DNA of 9,838 bases, taken from Bacteriovoracaceae bacterium. GTDB taxonomy: Bacteria > Bdellovibrionota > UBA1018. Under the pieces are notes generated by a model. It was not told where the DNA came from, searched no databases, and worked only from the letters and a program-made list of their open reading frames with translations. The position numbers and the translations under genes were made by a program. The stretch covers positions 1 to 9,838 of the forward strand of contig JAHFAB010000042.1 of NCBI GenBank assembly GCA_023250795.1, given 5' to 3'. Below, piece by piece: positions 6,996-9,838 of this stretch (position 1 is the stretch's first letter; every line of letters begins with the position of its first letter).

Positions 6996-8177
6996 TCAAT
7001 AAACATCTCCCGCATAGAGTTTTTTCAAAAAAATCTCCACGGGATAAACTTCGACTTCATCAAAAAAATAAGACTCCGTCCCCTGATAAACCCCAATCAT
7101 TTTTCTAACTTTAACTTTTTGTGTTTCAGCTAAAGAGCGCATAGAATTTTCCCATTTTCGATCCCATTTTTTGGAAGATTTCACTTCTATTAATACCACT
7201 TCTGATTGAGTGGTCATCGTCCTTTTTTTTGTCTCTATGACGAAATCTATTTCTTGATTATTGTTATTTTTATAAAAGAAAAGAGAACGATTTTTTTTAT
7301 ATCCTAAATTATAAACTCGCAATTCATGAAAAAAATAAGTCTCTAAAGATACTCCAAGCATCAACTCATCAAGAGGGTCATCCAAAAATCCAGCAGCTCC
7401 TCTGGCCACCCCAAAATCAAACCAATAAAACTTTGGATGTGCGACTTCTCTCACTTTTGCTTGAGGACGATAGGCCGGTAGCCAATGCCCTAAAAGTGTA
7501 TCTTCTAAAATAGAGAAATAGACATCCACATTACTTCTCGGTATGTGTGCATCGCGGGCGATATTCTCAGCATTCACTTGCTGGCCGTTCAATATGCCTG
7601 CTATTTCTAAAAACCTTAAAAACGGCTCCACTTTTCGAACTAGGCCTTCTTGTTTAATTTCTTCCTTTATATAAGTAAAAATATAGGATCTTAAAATCTC
7701 TCTAGCATCTTGTCGGTTTAATACAATCAGAGGAAGACATCCCCATTCAAGAATTTCTTTGAGTCTAAAGAGTTTTCCCAACTCTATATACGAAAAAGGT
7801 TCCATATGAAGGGTCAACGCTCTTCCACCCAAAAGATTTGCACTTTCTTTCTTTAACTTCCTAGCCGATGATCCGCTCAGCGCAAATCGCCACTTTTTCA
7901 GCTCAATAAGACGATGGACTTCATCTAAAATTTGTGGAACTTTTTGAACCTCATCTATGCAAACCCAAGAACCTACAGGAAGATTTCCAATTTTGGCCTC
8001 AAGTAAGCCTGGATTTTTACTCAGCTCTAAGAAAGTCGAAGTTTTTAATAAATTAAAAATAGGGATTTTTTTCAAACTTTCTTCGAGCCAAGTACTTTTC
8101 CCTGTACCCCTGGGGCCGAACAAGAAAAAAGACCTGGATGGAAGCCTTATAACTCTAGAAATACTCATAAAACCCAT
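6996..8177 (-). CDS. AAA_14 / DUF4143 ATPase
   Basis: This 393-residue protein has the typical length and architecture of the AAA_14-DUF4143 family. The N-terminal P-loop ATPase has Walker A GPRGTGKS at 21-28, Walker B CIDEVQK at 73-79 and the sensor segment ALSGSSARKL at 99-108. The linker YIFTYIKEEI (165-174) and a winged-helix-like part (about 195-230) follow. The C-terminal DUF4143 core resembles PD-(D/E)XK nucleases: SLETYFFHELR (277-287), QEIDFVI (308-314) and LIEVKSS (329-335). The biological role of the family is poorly defined; members are widespread, often multicopy and horizontally exchanged. ATG 8177 is used; a second ATG at codon 4 (8168) is equally possible, and the Shine-Dalgarno is weak for both. 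A large dyad ends just upstream, which suggests dedicated regulation. The family call is secure, the function is not. Confidence 0.93.
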   Translation of the reverse strand: MGFMSISRVIRLPSRSFFLFGPRGTGKSTWLEESLKKIPIFNLLKTSTFLELSKNPGLLEAKIGNLPVGSWVCIDEVQKVPQILDEVHRLIELKKWRFALSGSSARKLKKESANLLGGRALTLHMEPFSYIELGKLFRLKEILEWGCLPLIVLNRQDAREILRSYIFTYIKEEIKQEGLVRKVEPFLRFLEIAGILNGQQVNAENIARDAHIPRSNVDVYFSILEDTLLGHWLPAYRPQAKVREVAHPKFYWFDFGVARGAAGFLDDPLDELMLGVSLETYFFHELRVYNLGYKKNRSLFFYKNNNNQEIDFVIETKKRTMTTQSEVVLIEVKSSKKWDRKWENSMRSLAETQKVKVRKMIGVYQGTESYFFDEVEVYPVEIFLKKLYAGDVY

Positions 8178-8178
8178 A

Positions 8179-8243
8179 TTACAATACTTCTATCATCTTG
8201 TAAATTTGTATTACAAACTTACAAGATGATATGCATTTTGTAA
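8179..8243. promoter_or_regulatory. Nested 65-bp dyad of TTGTAA half-sites
   Basis: The core 8191-8231 is a near-perfect palindrome: the outer 13-bp arms TATCATCTTGTAA and TTACAAGATGATA match exactly, the inner arms TTTGTA/TACAAA match, and there is one mismatch (8204/8218). A further pair, TTACAA 8179-8184 and TTGTAA 8238-8243, is symmetric about the same centre (8211). The result is six TTGTAA-like half-sites in 65 bp. The element lies between the stop of the protease gene (8258) and the ATG of the ATPase gene (8177). It is AT-rich and is not followed by a T-run on the minus strand, so an operator for one or more dimeric regulators is more likely than a terminator. Confidence 0.7.
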
Positions 8244-8257
8244 CAGTCCATAAACCC

Positions 8258-9838
8258 TCACTTTTTCCCAGCCCCCACCCTCATCTGCACCACCTTTACC
8301 ACATCTTTTGCCTTCCACTGCAGTACGACCTCATCTCCATAGGCCCCCGCTAGTCTTTGTTCAATCTCCCAGATATCAAGGTCGACCGTGGGCTTAAAGT
8401 CTATTTGTGTAATAATAGTCCCCTCGCTAAGTCCCGCTTTCCAAAGAGCGTCAGCAGGACTTTTATGAACTATTTTTTTCACACGAAGTTCACGGTCCTT
8501 GTCCGCATTGAATGCAAACTCCAACAGTAATCCTGAATTATTTTTTTTAGTGAAAAGGCCAAGTCCATCATCGGAAAACCAAATCCTTCCATGTGGTAAA
8601 TCGTAGGTAAGATGAGTTCCACATTTCACAGGAGCAGAAATACAAGTGCTTTCCACTTTGTCATGATCACCTCCCTGCCCCCCCCCCTCTCCCTCGTTAA
8701 TCGACACCTCAAACCAATGAACGTTGCCATTTCCTGTATCCCAACGAAAACCACTCTTCTCCCATAGCCTCACCTCACTGGGTGCTTCAGGAGAAAATTC
8801 GACTACAAAATTTTTCAAAAAATCCAAACCCAAAACTCCATCGCAACACGACGTGATATATTCTGGTTGAGCAAAGACTTCTGTATCCATCAACCAATAT
8901 TCAGTAATGGGGATTTCATATCCACTTATTTTTGTTTTCAAAACCTGTCCTAAAGCGGCAACTTCGCTTCCCCTACTCCAAGAAATTTTCTTGGAGCCCC
9001 TATCTTTATAATCGACTAATCCTGAATTAATTCCCTGCCCCTCAAGCCAAGCCGGCGACAGAATGCTCTCAGCAGCGCCAGGATCGACTAAAAATCGTCC
9101 ACTCAACACCTTGTCACCAACCTCTACTGACAATCTGATAGAAAACATCCCATCCCATATCCTCGCGGGAGCACGAGCTAATAATTTTCGAGTACTTTCG
9201 TGTGAAACAGGTTCCATCATTTTTTCCCAGTTAAGCTCAGGAACAACCACCCTCTCTGTTTTTTTCCTAGGGCAAATCTCTAATAAACGTGTTTGTTTTA
9301 GATAGTAAGTCCATTCTTCTTCCCTGAAACTGCCTTGATTTTCAGACCAAGCATCTTCTACTTCTTCAATCCATTTTTGAAATACTAAGTTACCTTTTAG
9401 CAATGCAAGTTTTGCACTTTTTGCACTAACTTTAGAAAAGAGCAAACTCAGGCGGTAGATTTTAGTTTTCAAAATTTCTTCCCATTTTTTCGAAGCACTG
9501 AGCCCAGCAACTTTTACTCCCTCAGTATTTGAAAAAAAATCATCTGGTTTTTTCAAACAACTAAAATCTCCATATTCGCGATACCATGGACCTGCATCTC
9601 TCATGTGGAGCCTTGAGAACGCCTCAATCCCCTTTGCTTGCACTTTCCAAAAATCTTTTACCTCATAAGTACTCAGACCCTCTAACTTCACTTTTTTATG
9701 CAGCACCCAACGTTGACGATGCGGATTGAGGATATGCGAATCTAATTTCCAAATCTTTTCAGTGGTCAGGGGTTCATCAGACATTCCAAAGTCTGACCGA
9801 ATAGACAAATCCATATTCGCGGCACAAGCATTTGAAAT
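8258..9838 (-). CDS. Exported aspartic protease-like PDZ protein, 5' end off window
   Basis: The frame has an ATG at 9814 but no Shine-Dalgarno there. It stays open to the right edge as ISNACAAN, which looks like the end of a signal peptide with an A-C-A cleavage site, so the true start is probably outside the window. Numbering from ATG 9814, residues 1-215 are helical and Trp/Lys-rich without a known domain. Residues 220-340 form a retropepsin-like domain with RFLVDPGAAESIL (240-252, catalytic Asp 244) and GVLGLDFLKNFVVEF (326-340). The active-site triplet is DPG instead of DTG/DSG, so activity is uncertain. Residues 445-515 are a PDZ domain (VHKSPADALWKAGLSEGTIITQID). A Gly-rich linker at 374-382 is encoded by a G10 run. 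It is probably a periplasmic protease or a substrate-binding relative. The end is a TGA at 8258-8260, with no hairpin terminator. Confidence 0.85.
   Translation of the reverse strand: MSNACAANMDLSIRSDFGMSDEPLTTEKIWKLDSHILNPHRQRWVLHKKVKLEGLSTYEVKDFWKVQAKGIEAFSRLHMRDAGPWYREYGDFSCLKKPDDFFSNTEGVKVAGLSASKKWEEILKTKIYRLSLLFSKVSAKSAKLALLKGNLVFQKWIEEVEDAWSENQGSFREEEWTYYLKQTRLLEICPRKKTERVVVPELNWEKMMEPVSHESTRKLLARAPARIWDGMFSIRLSVEVGDKVLSGRFLVDPGAAESILSPAWLEGQGINSGLVDYKDRGSKKISWSRGSEVAALGQVLKTKISGYEIPITEYWLMDTEVFAQPEYITSCCDGVLGLDFLKNFVVEFSPEAPSEVRLWEKSGFRWDTGNGNVHWFEVSINEGEGGGQGGDHDKVESTCISAPVKCGTHLTYDLPHGRIWFSDDGLGLFTKKNNSGLLLEFAFNADKDRELRVKKIVHKSPADALWKAGLSEGTIITQIDFKPTVDLDIWEIEQRLAGAYGDEVVLQWKAKDVVKVVQMRVGAGKK
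8678..8687 (-). repeat. G10 homopolymer inside the protease-PDZ gene
   Basis: Ten consecutive C's on the plus strand (G's on the coding strand) encode the Glu-Gly-Gly-Gly part of the linker between the protease-like and PDZ domains. One extra G would create a TGA four codons past the run; one fewer would stop at a TGA about 18 codons on. Either change would remove the PDZ domain, so this is a candidate phase-variation tract. Confidence 0.8.

Noticed and set aside
8191..8231. Palindrome as a Rho-independent terminator of the protease gene
   Set aside because: The stem is AT-rich and no T-run follows it on the minus strand (GAAGTATTG follows).

Overview
All coding capacity that I can support lies on the minus strand, so transcription runs from the right edge of the window to the left. 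The base composition is moderately AT-rich (roughly 40% GC by eye). Four things suggest a low-GC relative of the Bdellovibrio group (Bdellovibrionota) or another former deltaproteobacterial lineage: several Sec-type signal peptides, an outer-membrane beta-barrel gene overlapping TPR genes in a style known from Myxococcota and Bdellovibrionota, a periplasmic aspartic-protease/PDZ protein, and frequent GTG/TTG starts. This placement is inference from protein style; no rRNA or marker gene is present.

Layout in transcription order. (1) 9838-8258: an exported retropepsin-like aspartic protease with a C-terminal PDZ domain. Its 5' end lies beyond the right edge, and it carries a run of ten G's before the PDZ domain. 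(2) 8243-8179: a striking symmetric element with three nested inverted pairs of TTGTAA-like half-sites, just before the next start codon. (3) 8177-6996: an AAA_14/DUF4143 ATPase with a PD-(D/E)XK-like C-terminus. (4) 6995-6621: a 375-bp stretch with only one doubtful 82-codon reading frame and a candidate TATAAT. (5) 6620-3204: the most unusual gene, a complete superfamily 2 helicase core behind what looks like a Sec signal peptide, ending in four tandem ~125-residue repeats. (6) 3094-1: a three-gene block of outer-membrane beta-barrel, TPR protein and TPR protein (the last running off the left edge). The last two genes overlap their upstream neighbours and use GTG starts behind good Shine-Dalgarno sites.

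The left block (6) is best read as one envelope machine: a barrel in the outer membrane plus two exported TPR scaffolds. It resembles the Glt/Agl-type modules of gliding deltaproteobacteria, but that assignment is tentative. The helicase and the ATPase are not obviously part of it. The best candidates for undescribed biology are the apparently exported helicase with its expanding repeat tail, the 65-bp dyad before the DUF4143 gene, and the G10 tract that could switch the PDZ half of the protease off.
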